64,000 nucleotides of DNA from positions 186,001 through 250,000 of the forward strand of contig DIBY01000024.1 of assembly GCA_002415135.1 (NCBI GenBank), written 5' to 3'. Both the position numbers and the translations under genes were made by a program. The notes beneath the pieces were generated by a model. That model was not told the DNA's origin and searched no databases. It worked only from the letters and a program-made list of their open reading frames with translations. Numbering within the stretch: the stretch's first letter is position 1; each line of letters starts with the position of its first letter. This document shows positions 1 to 7,671 of this stretch, in pieces. This stretch comes from Flavobacteriales bacterium UBA5040. Lineage in GTDB: Bacteria; Bacteroidota; Bacteroidia; Flavobacteriales; Weeksellaceae.

Positions 1-1178
1 AAAAAGTTGGCTGTTCCAGCTACCACAGGAATTACCATCCCAACACTTGCGACAATGGCTACCGTTTGCATCCACCAAGGAATGGCACTGAATATAAAGT
101 GGTGACTTCCGATTAAAGTATAGAATATAATCTGGGTCCAGAAGGCTAAAATTCCTAAACTGTAAGAGTAAATAGGTTTATTCAATTGTTGAGGAAGGAA
201 ATAATACATCAAACCTAAAACTAAAAACATGAACCACATTCCAACTCCCTGGTGCATATAGTATCCTTGAACAATGGTTTCTGCCAATCCATCTTGCCAA
301 ACAGGAACATAAGCAACGACTAAAATAACAATTACAAACATGATCGCAGAAATAATATACCAGTTCGACACATAAATCTCTTTGGTTGTTCTTTTTGCAA
401 CGGTCATTAAAAAATTATATAACGTGAGCACAATACCGGCAGCAAAAAGAGCCATAATTGGCCAGATATATTCTCTGTATTCTCCACCGCCATTATTAAT
501 TCCCGCCATTAATGATATGGTTCCCAGCAAAACTGCAGCATTCATCAAGTAGAACGTATACCACCCAATTTTAAGGCTGAAAATCCTCACATTACTTACT
601 CTTGGAATGACATAATAGGACAGTCCAACCATGGCAAAAGAGGCCCAACCCCAAAACACCATGTTGGTATGAACCGGACGAAGCCGCCCAAAACTTAACC
701 AACTGACATGATCTGCATCTGGTGCGACGAACTTAATCCCTAAATACTCGCCAACGCTGGTACCGAAAAGCAACCAGAAAATAGAGAATCCGATATAGTA
801 TAGAATTAATTTTGCAAGTTGTGGTGAAATATATTTTTGAGGAACAAAACTCCTTTTATGTGGAATAAACCGAAGTTCATCGATGACATTAATATTGTGA
901 ATAATTCCCTTATCATCGGAAGGAAGAATGGCTCCAGAAAGTTCATTTTGAGGAAGTTGGTACTCTTGTTCCACTCTCCGTTTTTCGTAAAAATCCAGTT
1001 CTTCCGGAGTAAGCGTTTCTATCTTTTTGTTGAATTCAAAAAGTTTCCGTTGGTTCTTTAAATTCTTGTACGTACTGTAAGTCTTCACAATCGCAATGAC
1101 CAGTCCGGCAAGAACCGGTATTAAAATGAGAAGTACCGTGATCTGAATTCCCGATTCCCCAAATATTGAATTATTCAT
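1..1178 (-). CDS. CcoN-like cbb3-type haem-copper oxidase subunit I, N-terminal part (runs off the window)
   Basis: This reads from ATG at 1178 to the window edge without a stop, about 392 codons. It is the catalytic subunit of a C-family haem-copper oxidase, which reduces O2 in the inner membrane. Motifs seen are FGRLRPVHTN (helix with haem ligand), YYMHQGVGM and FYTLIGSHH. The Tyr lies six residues before the His-His pair, and the GYYMH histidine lies 50 residues before it; both spacings match the Tyr/CuB-ligand pattern of CcoN. Retention of the active-site Tyr argues for an oxidase rather than a NO reductase. The first ~110 residues, with one membrane helix (about 12-30) and a charged linker, look like an extension compared with ordinary CcoN. 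It lies 47 bp after an Rrf2-type regulator, probably in one operon. The distal part and any fused CcoO cannot be seen. Confidence 0.8.
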   Translation of the reverse strand, partial: MNNSIFGESGIQITVLLILIPVLAGLVIAIVKTYSTYKNLKNQRKLFEFNKKIETLTPEELDFYEKRRVEQEYQLPQNELSGAILPSDDKGIIHNINVIDELRFIPHKRSFVPQKYISPQLAKLILYYIGFSIFWLLFGTSVGEYLGIKFVAPDADHVSWLSFGRLRPVHTNMVFWGWASFAMVGLSYYVIPRVSNVRIFSLKIGWYTFYLMNAAVLLGTISLMAGINNGGGEYREYIWPIMALFAAGIVLTLYNFLMTVAKRTTKEIYVSNWYIISAIMFVIVILVVAYVPVWQDGLAETIVQGYYMHQGVGMWFMFLVLGLMYYFLPQQLNKPIYSYSLGILAFWTQIIFYTLIGSHHFIFSAIPWWMQTVAIVASVGMVIPVVAGTANF

Positions 1179-1225
1179 ATAGAAATATTAAAAGATAAAA
1201 TTGTCCTTTATTATAGTAAAAAAAA

Positions 1226-1660
1226 CTACCGCTTTAAAAACGTGATGCCATCAGAAACCTCATCAGCCAAAGACTTTAAGGATTTGGTTTCTAAACTTTC
1301 TCTCATTTCCTCCCGGATTTTCACAAAAGCGAAATGCATTGGACATGGTTTTTGGCCGTCACAACGTCTAAGTCCAAGCGTACAGTCTTCAAAAATTCCG
1401 TCACCGTCCATTGCTAAAACAATCGTCAAAAGTGATACATCCTCAATCCTATCTAACGGTACGAAAAACCCACCAGTTGGACCTTTCATAGAAGACAACA
1501 CTTCTGTCTTAGTGAGTTTCTGTAAAATTTTCGCCATAAATGCGGGTGGCGAATCAGTATGTAACGCTACATCCTTCAAACTTACTTTTCGGCCTTTAAG
1601 AGAATTTTTTGCCACATAAATTGACGCGCGAATTCCATACTCACATGATTTTGAAAACAT
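1226..1660 (-). CDS. Rrf2-family transcriptional regulator with a three-cysteine Fe-S signature (IscR/NsrR-like)
   Basis: A 144-residue regulator starting at ATG 1660 (MFSKSCEYGIR). The open frame extends 32 codons further upstream, but that part covers the intergenic inverted repeat and has no Rrf2 homology. The N-terminal winged helix (residues 1-65) includes the family motif KGPTGGFF. Cys93, Cys100 and Cys106 form the spaced triad that binds a [2Fe-2S] or [4Fe-4S] cluster in IscR, NsrR and RsrR. Such proteins sense NO, redox state or Fe-S supply. The oxidase gene follows 47 bp downstream on the same strand, so control of respiration by NO or redox state is a reasonable inference. The exact signal cannot be read from sequence. 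Confidence 0.85.
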   Translation of the reverse strand: MFSKSCEYGIRASIYVAKNSLKGRKVSLKDVALHTDSPPAFMAKILQKLTKTEVLSSMKGPTGGFFVPLDRIEDVSLLTIVLAMDGDGIFEDCTLGLRRCDGQKPCPMHFAFVKIREEMRESLETKSLKSLADEVSDGITFLKR

Positions 1661-1691
1661 ACCTTTTTTTACTCCTAACAAATGTATAAAA

Positions 1692-1729
1692 AAAAATAAT
1701 AGAAGACAAAATAGTCTTCTATTATTTTT
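1692..1729 (-). terminator. Perfect 16-bp inverted repeat, probable terminator of the DUF72 gene
   Basis: Arms 1692-1707 and 1714-1729 are perfect complements around a 6-base loop. Read on the minus strand the stem is followed by a T-rich run, as in an intrinsic terminator placed 34 bp after the DUF72 stop codon. The stem is AT-rich, so hairpin stability is modest. It ends 32 bp before the Rrf2 start codon and could equally be an operator. Confidence 0.55.
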
Positions 1730-1762
1730 AATCAAATTAAGAGAAATAAATTTCAATTTTAT

Positions 1763-2629
1763 TTACGCCATTACGGGAACGTGAATTTCTGTTTTAAATT
1801 CTTTGTTGATCGCTTCTATAAAATAAGCAGATAAAAGTGGAGAGGCTTTTTCGACATTCTGATGAACGAAGAAATACAGATTTTTTAATCCTTCTTTTTC
1901 CCAAACCTTAAGACGCTCTATCCAATCATCAAGCCGCGTGTAATCACTGTCAGCATTGGAACCAACATACCGAATAAAAGCGGTGTCAGTGGTGAGTCGC
2001 ATGTGCAATAAATCTCTTCTTCCGGCAGTATCAACAATAATATTGGTGATTGCATGCTTTTCAAAGAGATCCATAGTAGTATTAAAAACTTCCTCATCAC
2101 CAAACCATTCCTCATTTCTCAATTCTACCGCAAGCGGAACTTCTTTCGGCCAATCTTTAACAAATGTTTCTAAGCGATCGTAATCTTTCGGTTTGAAATT
2201 ATCGTGAAGCTGTAAAAAAATCATTCCTAATTTCTCATCAAAATTTAAAACAGAGCTCGCAAATTCGGTAACAACATCTGTAATATTGAGTAACCTTCGG
2301 TAATGCGAAACGGTATTTGGGACTTTCGGAAAGAACTTAAAATCTGCCGGCGTTTTATCTTTCCAGATGAAGACCTGCTCTGGTGAAGGTGATTTGTAAA
2401 AAGTAGCATTCAACTCAATAGAATTAAATTGCTGTGAATAGTATGTCAATTCATCTTTCGTTCCTCTGGGATAAAAACCTTTCAAATCAGTTTTGTTCCA
2501 TTTGGCACAACCAACGAAAATATTAAATTCTTTGGATTTATTTTCTTTTAAGATCTCTTTTGTTCTGGGATGATCGTTAGGAAGTGTAAAATCAATTTGC
2601 GACGGGTCTGGTACTTGTCCGAATTTCAT
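1763..2629 (-). CDS. DUF72 (YecE-like) family protein
   Basis: 288 residues. Most of the chain (about 35-280) matches the DUF72/YecE family, a TIM-barrel-like fold of unknown biochemical role. Recognisable segments are FVGCAKWNKTDLKGFYP near the start, FNSIELNATFYKSPS, FKFFPKVPNTVSHYRRL and VPLAVELRNEEWF. The length is typical for the family. It is followed by an inverted-repeat terminator and appears to be a single transcription unit. No function is assigned; the call is a family membership only. Confidence 0.85.
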   Translation of the reverse strand: MKFGQVPDPSQIDFTLPNDHPRTKEILKENKSKEFNIFVGCAKWNKTDLKGFYPRGTKDELTYYSQQFNSIELNATFYKSPSPEQVFIWKDKTPADFKFFPKVPNTVSHYRRLLNITDVVTEFASSVLNFDEKLGMIFLQLHDNFKPKDYDRLETFVKDWPKEVPLAVELRNEEWFGDEEVFNTTMDLFEKHAITNIIVDTAGRRDLLHMRLTTDTAFIRYVGSNADSDYTRLDDWIERLKVWEKEGLKNLYFFVHQNVEKASPLLSAYFIEAINKEFKTEIHVPVMA

Positions 2630-2745
2630 TTTTTTTGGGTATTAGGTGGCAGAATTTAGGTCTTAGTCTATCAAAGGTAAAAAAAACCGTAGAAAAAATT
2701 CCACGGTTTAGTCTATAATCTATTTGTCTATAATCTTAAAGTCTT

Positions 2746-4401
2746 TTAAGCTTCACAACTCGAACAGCTCACAAAGTTCACCATCATTTCTTTAGAAACA
2801 GAAGAACTTCTTTGGTAATACAAAGATTTTACTCCTTTTTTCCAGGCTTCGATATAAAGATAGTTGACATCTTTTACCGGCATGGTTGCTGGAATCTGTA
2901 AATTCAATGATTGTCCCTGATCAATATATTGTTGTCTTTGGGCAGCTTGCGATATAATTTCCATTGGTGAAATCTCTCTGAACGTTTTAAATACCGCTTT
3001 TTCTTCGTCAGATAATTCTGGGATATTTTGCACAGAACCATGGTTCAACATAATTGTTCTCCACGTATCTTCGTTGTCGATTCCTTTTTCTTTTAATAAG
3101 ATTGCCAAGTATTTATTCTTGCGCATAAAGTTTCCTTTTGCCAAACCTGCTTTATAATAATTTGACGCAAACGGCTCAATTCCAGGTGAAGTTTGACCTA
3201 AGATCGCAGAACTGGAAGTTGTCGGTGCGATTGCCATTGTTGTGGTATTTCGCATTCCGTAGCCTTTCAACAATTCCGGTTCGCCGTAAATATTCGCCAA
3301 TTCCTGAGAAGCAATAATAGACTGTTCTTTAATTTGTCTAAACGCTTTTGCATTAAACTGAGTAGCCTCAAAACTTTCAAACGGAATCATATTTTTCTGA
3401 AGGTAAGAATGATAGCCGAGAACTCCTAAACCTAAAGCTCTGTGACGTAGAGCAAAGTTTCTGGCTCCAGTCAGATAATAATTTCCTTCTGTTTTTTCAA
3501 TAAATTCAGACAAAACGGCATCTAAGAAATAGATCGCCAGTTTCACCGCATCCGTATCTTTCCACTCGTCGTATAATTCTAAGTTCATGGAAGAAAGACA
3601 GCAGATAAACGATTCCGCTTCGCTGGAAGGCAACATAATTTCCGAACACAAATTACTGGCATTCACTGGCATTCCCAAATCTTTATAAACTTGCGGTTTA
3701 TTTCTGTTCACATTATCGGTGAAGAAAATATACGGCAAACCTTTCTGTGCACGACTTTCTAAAACTCTCGCCCAGATCTTACGTTTATCCATATCACCAT
3801 CGATCATATCCTGCATCCAGTAATCTGGTACGCAGATCCCGGTAAATAAATTCTGAATCGGACTTCCGATATCTTTGATCGATAAAAACTCCTCAATATC
3901 TCCATGGTCAACATCCAGATATGCCGCAAAAGCTCCACGGCGAACGCCGCCTTGTGACACCACATCCATGGCAGTATCATATAATTTCATGAACGAAACT
4001 GCACCAGACGATTTTCCGTTGTCAGTTACGGCTGTTCCACGATTTCTTAGTTCACCAAAATAGCCGGAAGTTCCGCCCCCAATTTTGGTCTGCATAATTA
4101 CTTCCCCTAATTTGTGCGTAATTCCTTCAATATTATCCGGCACATGAACATTGAAACAAGAGATCGGCAAGCCTCTTTCCGTTCCCATGTTTGCCCAAAC
4201 TGGCGAAGAAAAACTGATCCAACCTTTTCTGATCATCTCTTCGAAAGCGGGTTGCAGTTCTGGTTTATATAATCTTTTCGCCGCAGCGGTGGTGATTCTG
4301 GTAATCGCACCATCTACTGTTTCGCCTTTCAATAAATAACCGCGGTTGAGCATTTGCTCCGACTCTTCGTTCAGCCACCAAATTTTCTTTTGTTCTTCCA
4401 T
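2746..4401 (-). CDS. nrdA: Class I ribonucleoside-diphosphate reductase, alpha (catalytic) subunit
   Basis: Converts ribonucleoside diphosphates to deoxy forms together with the beta subunit encoded upstream. At 551 residues it is short because the N-terminal ATP cone is absent, so dATP inhibition through that site is not expected. Active-site elements are visible: Cys82 and Cys267 or Cys268 as the redox pair, Asn250-Leu-Cys252-Ser-Glu254 around the thiyl radical cysteine, Tyr528-Tyr529 of the radical relay, and the C-terminal shuttle pair Cys546/Cys549 (SCSSCEA). The beta-subunit gene is 1.1 kb upstream on the same strand, with a small ORF and repeat DNA in between, rather than directly adjacent. 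Confidence 0.96.
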   Translation of the reverse strand: MEEQKKIWWLNEESEQMLNRGYLLKGETVDGAITRITTAAAKRLYKPELQPAFEEMIRKGWISFSSPVWANMGTERGLPISCFNVHVPDNIEGITHKLGEVIMQTKIGGGTSGYFGELRNRGTAVTDNGKSSGAVSFMKLYDTAMDVVSQGGVRRGAFAAYLDVDHGDIEEFLSIKDIGSPIQNLFTGICVPDYWMQDMIDGDMDKRKIWARVLESRAQKGLPYIFFTDNVNRNKPQVYKDLGMPVNASNLCSEIMLPSSEAESFICCLSSMNLELYDEWKDTDAVKLAIYFLDAVLSEFIEKTEGNYYLTGARNFALRHRALGLGVLGYHSYLQKNMIPFESFEATQFNAKAFRQIKEQSIIASQELANIYGEPELLKGYGMRNTTTMAIAPTTSSSAILGQTSPGIEPFASNYYKAGLAKGNFMRKNKYLAILLKEKGIDNEDTWRTIMLNHGSVQNIPELSDEEKAVFKTFREISPMEIISQAAQRQQYIDQGQSLNLQIPATMPVKDVNYLYIEAWKKGVKSLYYQRSSSVSKEMMVNFVSCSSCEA

Positions 4402-4821
4402 AATTCTCTTTCTCTAAAAATGTACCGCGTACAATGTGTTTTTTATTATTTTTTTGAAGCATCCAATTTTTGCTTCTTTTATATCTCAGTCCCGCTTTCC
4501 GTTGCAATCTGTCATTGCGATAGAAAACGGTTAATCCATTTAAATTTTCGATTCGCAATGCCAGGATTTCCACTACAATCGGGGCTAGAAACTTCCGTCG
4601 CTTTTCTTTTGAAATTTCTACTTCCTTTTAAAAACCTTGTCAAGGTTTCGAACCTTGACAAGGTTGAATTCCAAAATAAGTTTTGGCTAAAGCCACTGGA
4701 ATTTTTCTTTCTTTTAGAAGGGCTAAAGCCCGTTCTTATTAAGCTTATAATGCTAACTATCTTTCTTTCGACGATCGCTTCGCTCGCGCTTTATAAGGAT
4801 TAGAAGATAGCATAAACCTCT
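4402..4821. other. Intergenic region between nrdA and a small ORF, carrying repeat copy A
   Basis: 420 bp without a convincing gene. It holds the first copy of the composite AACCTTGTCAAGGTT/GGCTAAAGCC repeat (about 4633-4732). Open frames on both strands here have no recognisable composition or homology. Confidence 0.6.
4633..4732. repeat. Composite palindromic repeat, copy A
   Basis: Two adjacent 15-bp palindromes, AACCTTGTCAAGGTT (4633-4647) and AACCTTGACAAGGTT (4651-4665). They are followed by GAATTCC(A/G)AAATAAG, then two GGCTAAAGCC palindromes (4685-4694 and within 4720-4732). The same order recurs at 5156-5254, with most linker bases conserved between the first palindromes and the first GGCTAAAGCC. 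Confidence 0.9.
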
Positions 4822-5076
4822 TTAGTTTTTATATTGCTCGATCGCCTCATCCAGAATTGCAACAAGAGCACTTTCTATTGCTATTGCTTTCTGGGTTTTG
4901 TATCTTCTTAAATCGCCGACGAAATTGGTGTAATAATTACTCATAAAGTCAATCTCCTTCAATATTTCTTCTGCATTAACCAATAAATCAGTTTTCGCTT
5001 CAACGTCAGTAGACAATTTAATTTTCTCCCTTAATTTTTCTAGTTGCTCGATCTGGTTTTGCGTTGCTTTTTTCAT
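4822..5076 (-). CDS. Small hypothetical protein between nrdB and nrdA
   Basis: 84 residues, rich in Lys, Glu and Leu, with no signal peptide or membrane segment. It is predicted largely alpha-helical: a first helix with heptad-like spacing (about 5-45) and a second around 55-82. I do not recognise the family. It sits between the two ribonucleotide reductase genes on the same strand, the place where nrdI or nrdH can occur, but it has neither a flavodoxin signature nor a CxxC motif. Repeat-rich intergenic DNA flanks it on both sides, so it may have been brought in with that DNA. That it is a real gene is supported only by its length, composition and clean ATG start. Confidence 0.55.
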   Translation of the reverse strand: MKKATQNQIEQLEKLREKIKLSTDVEAKTDLLVNAEEILKEIDFMSNYYTNFVGDLRRYKTQKAIAIESALVAILDEAIEQYKN

Positions 5077-5155
5077 ATGCTCACTTTTAAAAAAATTAAT
5101 TTACAGAAAATGTTTATCAATCCTGCTGATGGTGAAATCCACGTAAGGTTTTTAA

Positions 5156-5254
5156 AACCTTGTCAAGGTTGGAAACCTTGACAAGGTTGAATTCCGAAAT
5201 AAGTTTTGGCTAAAGCCAATTGCATCTTCCGGTCGGTAAACGGGCTAAAGCCCG
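5156..5254. repeat. Composite palindromic repeat, copy B
   Basis: Second copy of the element at 4633-4732: AACCTTGTCAAGGTT (5156-5170), AACCTTGACAAGGTT (5174-5188), the GAATTCCGAAATAAG linker, GGCTAAAGCC (5208-5217) and CGGGCTAAAGCCCG (5241-5254). Same orientation as copy A. Confidence 0.9.
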
Positions 5255-5320
5255 CTCCTATTGATATTGATCTGTCTTACATCTTAGACTTTGGCTCTTC
5301 ATTTAACCTATTTCTTTCAA

Positions 5321-5353
5321 AACCTTGTCAAGGTTTTGAACCTTGACAAGGTT
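5321..5353. repeat. AACCTTGTCAAGGTT palindrome pair, copy C
   Basis: AACCTTGTCAAGGTT at 5321-5335 and AACCTTGACAAGGTT at 5339-5353, separated by 3 bp as in copies A and B. The GGCTAAAGCC part is missing. Confidence 0.9.
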
Positions 5354-5417
5354 AATTTTGACGCCTGCACTACCTAAACGTTTCTCTTTTTTGCAGAAAA
5401 CCAACCTTCTTTTACGT

Positions 5418-5510
5418 TCCCAATCGCGCCCCGACTTGAACGGAAATCCTTTTTGTGGAGCAAAGCGGAACAAAAAGATTGGGAGTGGAAGGCGGATAAA
5501 GGCGCCCTAA
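5418..5510 (+). repeat. Dispersed intergenic element, copy 1
   Basis: About 93 bp just downstream of nrdB. It has a GCCCCGACTTGAACGGAA start, a TCCTTTTT...AAAAAGA hairpin with a variable centre (GTGGAGCAAAGCGGAAC) and a GGCGGATAAAGGCGCCC end. It is a member of a family with further copies near 12.9, 26.9, 28.5, 37.7 and 51.5 kb. Confidence 0.65.
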
Positions 5511-5518
5511 TAAAAGTA

Positions 5519-6493
5519 TTAAAACAAATCGTTCTCGGTGATACTCTTATCGTGTTTCGTATAATCAACCGGTCTTTTGGCGAAGAAATCATCCATTGAA
5601 TTGGCGAAAACCTCTTCCTCAAACCAAACCATCGGACGGAACTGTTCGGGCGTGATGTTGTAGCGGGTTTTCATATTGATCTTCTTCAAACTGTCGTCGA
5701 CCCGGAATTTCATGAAATTCAATAAATTTTCTTTGCTCACATTATCGATCTCGCCCATTTCGAAGATCCAATCCAGGATCTCTTCTTCTACGTTGATGGA
5801 ATGATCGACCAAAGTGTAAATATCTTCGATATCTGAGTCGGTTAAAAGATCGGGTTGTTCCTGACGTATTTTGTTGATCAAATAAATCCCGGCATTGGCG
5901 TGAATCTGCTCATCAACGGAAGTCCAGGCGATGATGTTGGAAACGTTTTTCATATATCCTTTGAATCTTGTAAACGATAAAATGATCGCAAACTGAGAAA
6001 ACAAGGAAACGTTTTCAATTAAAATACTGAACAGCAACAAGGAAGAAACATATTCTTTTTGCGTGCTAGAATTGGCATGTTTCAAAACATTGGAAAGAAA
6101 CTCGATTCTCTTTTTAAGGGCAGGAATTTCGATAGCCTGATTGAATGCATCATTGTAGCCTAAAACTTCCACCAAACGGGAATATGCTTCTGAATGACGG
6201 AATTCACACTCTGCAAACGTCGCTCCCAAACCGTTCAATTCTGGTTTCGGCATGTGGTTGTACAAATTCCCCCAAAATGTTTTTACAGAAACTTCAATTT
6301 GGGCAATCGCCAACAGCGCATTCTTGATCGCATTTTTTTCATGCGGTTCTAACTGAGAATGGAAATCCTGAACATCAGCTGTAAAGTCAACTTCTGAATG
6401 TACCCAAAATGATTTGTTAATGGCTTCCACAAACTGTAAAACCTCTGGATACTCAAATGGTTTATATCCTATTCTTTTATCAAAAATTCCCAT
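5519..6493 (-). CDS. nrdB: Class I ribonucleoside-diphosphate reductase, beta (radical) subunit
   Basis: 324 residues, the ferritin-like subunit that holds the diiron-tyrosyl radical cofactor. Visible metal-site residues are Glu67 in AQIEVS, Glu97 and His100 in ECEFRHSEAY with Tyr104 four residues after the His (the radical tyrosine position), then Glu in LLLFSILIENVSLF and Glu/His in SVDEQIHAN. A Tyr at this position points to the classic radical type rather than a Phe- or DOPA-type variant. nrdA follows on the same strand after a small unknown gene and about 440 bp of repeat-rich DNA. Subunits are usually encoded side by side, so the separation is unusual. Confidence 0.96.
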   Translation of the reverse strand: MGIFDKRIGYKPFEYPEVLQFVEAINKSFWVHSEVDFTADVQDFHSQLEPHEKNAIKNALLAIAQIEVSVKTFWGNLYNHMPKPELNGLGATFAECEFRHSEAYSRLVEVLGYNDAFNQAIEIPALKKRIEFLSNVLKHANSSTQKEYVSSLLLFSILIENVSLFSQFAIILSFTRFKGYMKNVSNIIAWTSVDEQIHANAGIYLINKIRQEQPDLLTDSDIEDIYTLVDHSINVEEEILDWIFEMGEIDNVSKENLLNFMKFRVDDSLKKINMKTRYNITPEQFRPMVWFEEEVFANSMDDFFAKRPVDYTKHDKSITENDLF

Positions 6494-6901
6494 AATAAAA
6501 CTTAATTTTTAAATGATCTCTCTTAGAAAAGAGCGATTACACAATGTAATGATTATTAGCTGTTTATAAAACGAATGAAAGCTAAAACAGAGAATTTTAA
6601 CCATATTGCGTTCCGTACAAAAATAGGAAATGAAACCTTATGAGGAAAGTCGTAATCATTAATTCACTGACTATAAGCGGTAAAAGTTTTCCACAATCAC
6701 ACAGACCTTGCGTTCCCATTACGTTTAGAACAGTACGACACTTGATCACGACGATTAGAGCCGATCCTGATTTAAACAACTCTTCTATACCATCACATAA
6801 TAGGTTAAAAATTATTAAACGGCGCCAATTTCAACCAAGACAATGCTTGATTAAGCGGTGCTAAAAAATAGAATGACCAATTAATTGGACTTCGCTTTCT
6901 T
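6494..6901. other. Intergenic region upstream of nrdB without recognisable gene
   Basis: About 400 bp. It should contain the nrdB promoter, but I could not identify a clear TTTG/TAnnTTTG pair or an NrdR box. Short open frames on both strands overlap each other and have no recognisable features. I see nothing else in it. Confidence 0.5.
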
Positions 6902-6935
6902 AAAAAAAATCACTCCAACTTTCGCTGGAGTGATT
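6902..6935 (-). terminator. Intrinsic terminator after the three-gene secreted-protein cluster
   Basis: On the minus strand, a 10-bp stem AATCACTCCA/TGGAGTGATT (arms 6926-6935 and 6909-6918) with a 7-base loop is followed by a run of T. It lies 40 bp past the stop codon of the last cluster gene. Confidence 0.85.
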
Positions 6936-6975
6936 GTATGAGATCTCTGATTTCCTTATCAAATATCAAAGTCTT

Positions 6976-7662
6976 TTAAAATCCTGTAGGAGTAGGTATC
7001 ACTGAAGTTGATCCGTTCGTACCACCAAGATCTAATCCTGCTCCCGGAGTTGGTGTGGCAACGTTTTTAGTGATCAATTCTTTGTACACCAATAATTGCA
7101 ATCTGATAGTAAAAAGATCTCCAGCTACTGGTGCTGCACCAGCTTTTGTGAATTTAGCATTAAGATACCTGGCTCTAACCCACCAAGTGCCACCTTGCAC
7201 ATACGCTACAAAATCTGGACTTGCCTGATAATAAGGCGAGGAAGTTTTTGTAGCATTTAAATCATGCATCGTGTAAACGTCAATATCTGTGGGACTATTC
7301 TCGATGCTGAAGCTTCGAACTGCAACCGTGAAATCAGCTGCCGAAATTTTAGTGTCGTAACTGGTAACCCCTATGTTGGAAACATTGGTAAAGTTGAGGC
7401 TTATATAGTTAACCAGCGACGATGCGCCTGCCTGAGAATCGTAAACATCTAGACTTCGGTTAGACGACGCCATAAATTTAATAGGCAGCTCCTGCGGATC
7501 TCCCGGCGCCCGAAGATAGAGTTTGTCGGCATGAACGATTCCATTCACATCAAGGTTTTCTGTTGGATTGGTGGTATTGATCCCGACGTTATTATTGGTA
7601 GATTGTGCCTGCAAATCTGTAATAACAAACAGAATCGCAAATAATATTAATTTTTTCATCAT
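6976..7662 (-). CDS. Secreted GIGTxxP-motif protein, third of three tandem paralogues
   Basis: 228 residues with a signal peptide (MMKKLILFAILFVITDLQAQS). It is followed by NVGINTTNPTENLDVNG, a form of the GIGTxxPxxxLDVxG motif common at the N-terminus of exported Bacteroidetes proteins, often described as tail-fibre-like. The rest is beta-rich, with TWWVRARYLNA resembling the TWWIKADYNG segment of the first paralogue. No type IX sorting domain is visible at the C-terminus. It is the last gene before a strong terminator. The function is unknown; surface or extracellular location is inferred from the signal peptide. Confidence 0.75.
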   Translation of the reverse strand: MMKKLILFAILFVITDLQAQSTNNNVGINTTNPTENLDVNGIVHADKLYLRAPGDPQELPIKFMASSNRSLDVYDSQAGASSLVNYISLNFTNVSNIGVTSYDTKISAADFTVAVRSFSIENSPTDIDVYTMHDLNATKTSSPYYQASPDFVAYVQGGTWWVRARYLNAKFTKAGAAPVAGDLFTIRLQLLVYKELITKNVATPTPGAGLDLGGTNGSTSVIPTPTGF

Positions 7663-7671
7663 TTTTATTTT

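Noticed and set aside
1242..1619. Plus-strand open frame across the Rrf2 gene
   Set aside because: It is antisense to a well-supported regulator and has no recognisable composition.
4354..4803. 149-codon plus-strand frame and a 102-codon minus-strand frame upstream of nrdA
   Set aside because: They run through palindromic repeats and nrdA sequence, with low-complexity, aromatic-rich translation unlike a real protein.
6597..6864. Short frames on both strands upstream of nrdB
   Set aside because: They overlap each other, show no motif, and lie where the promoter of nrdB should be.
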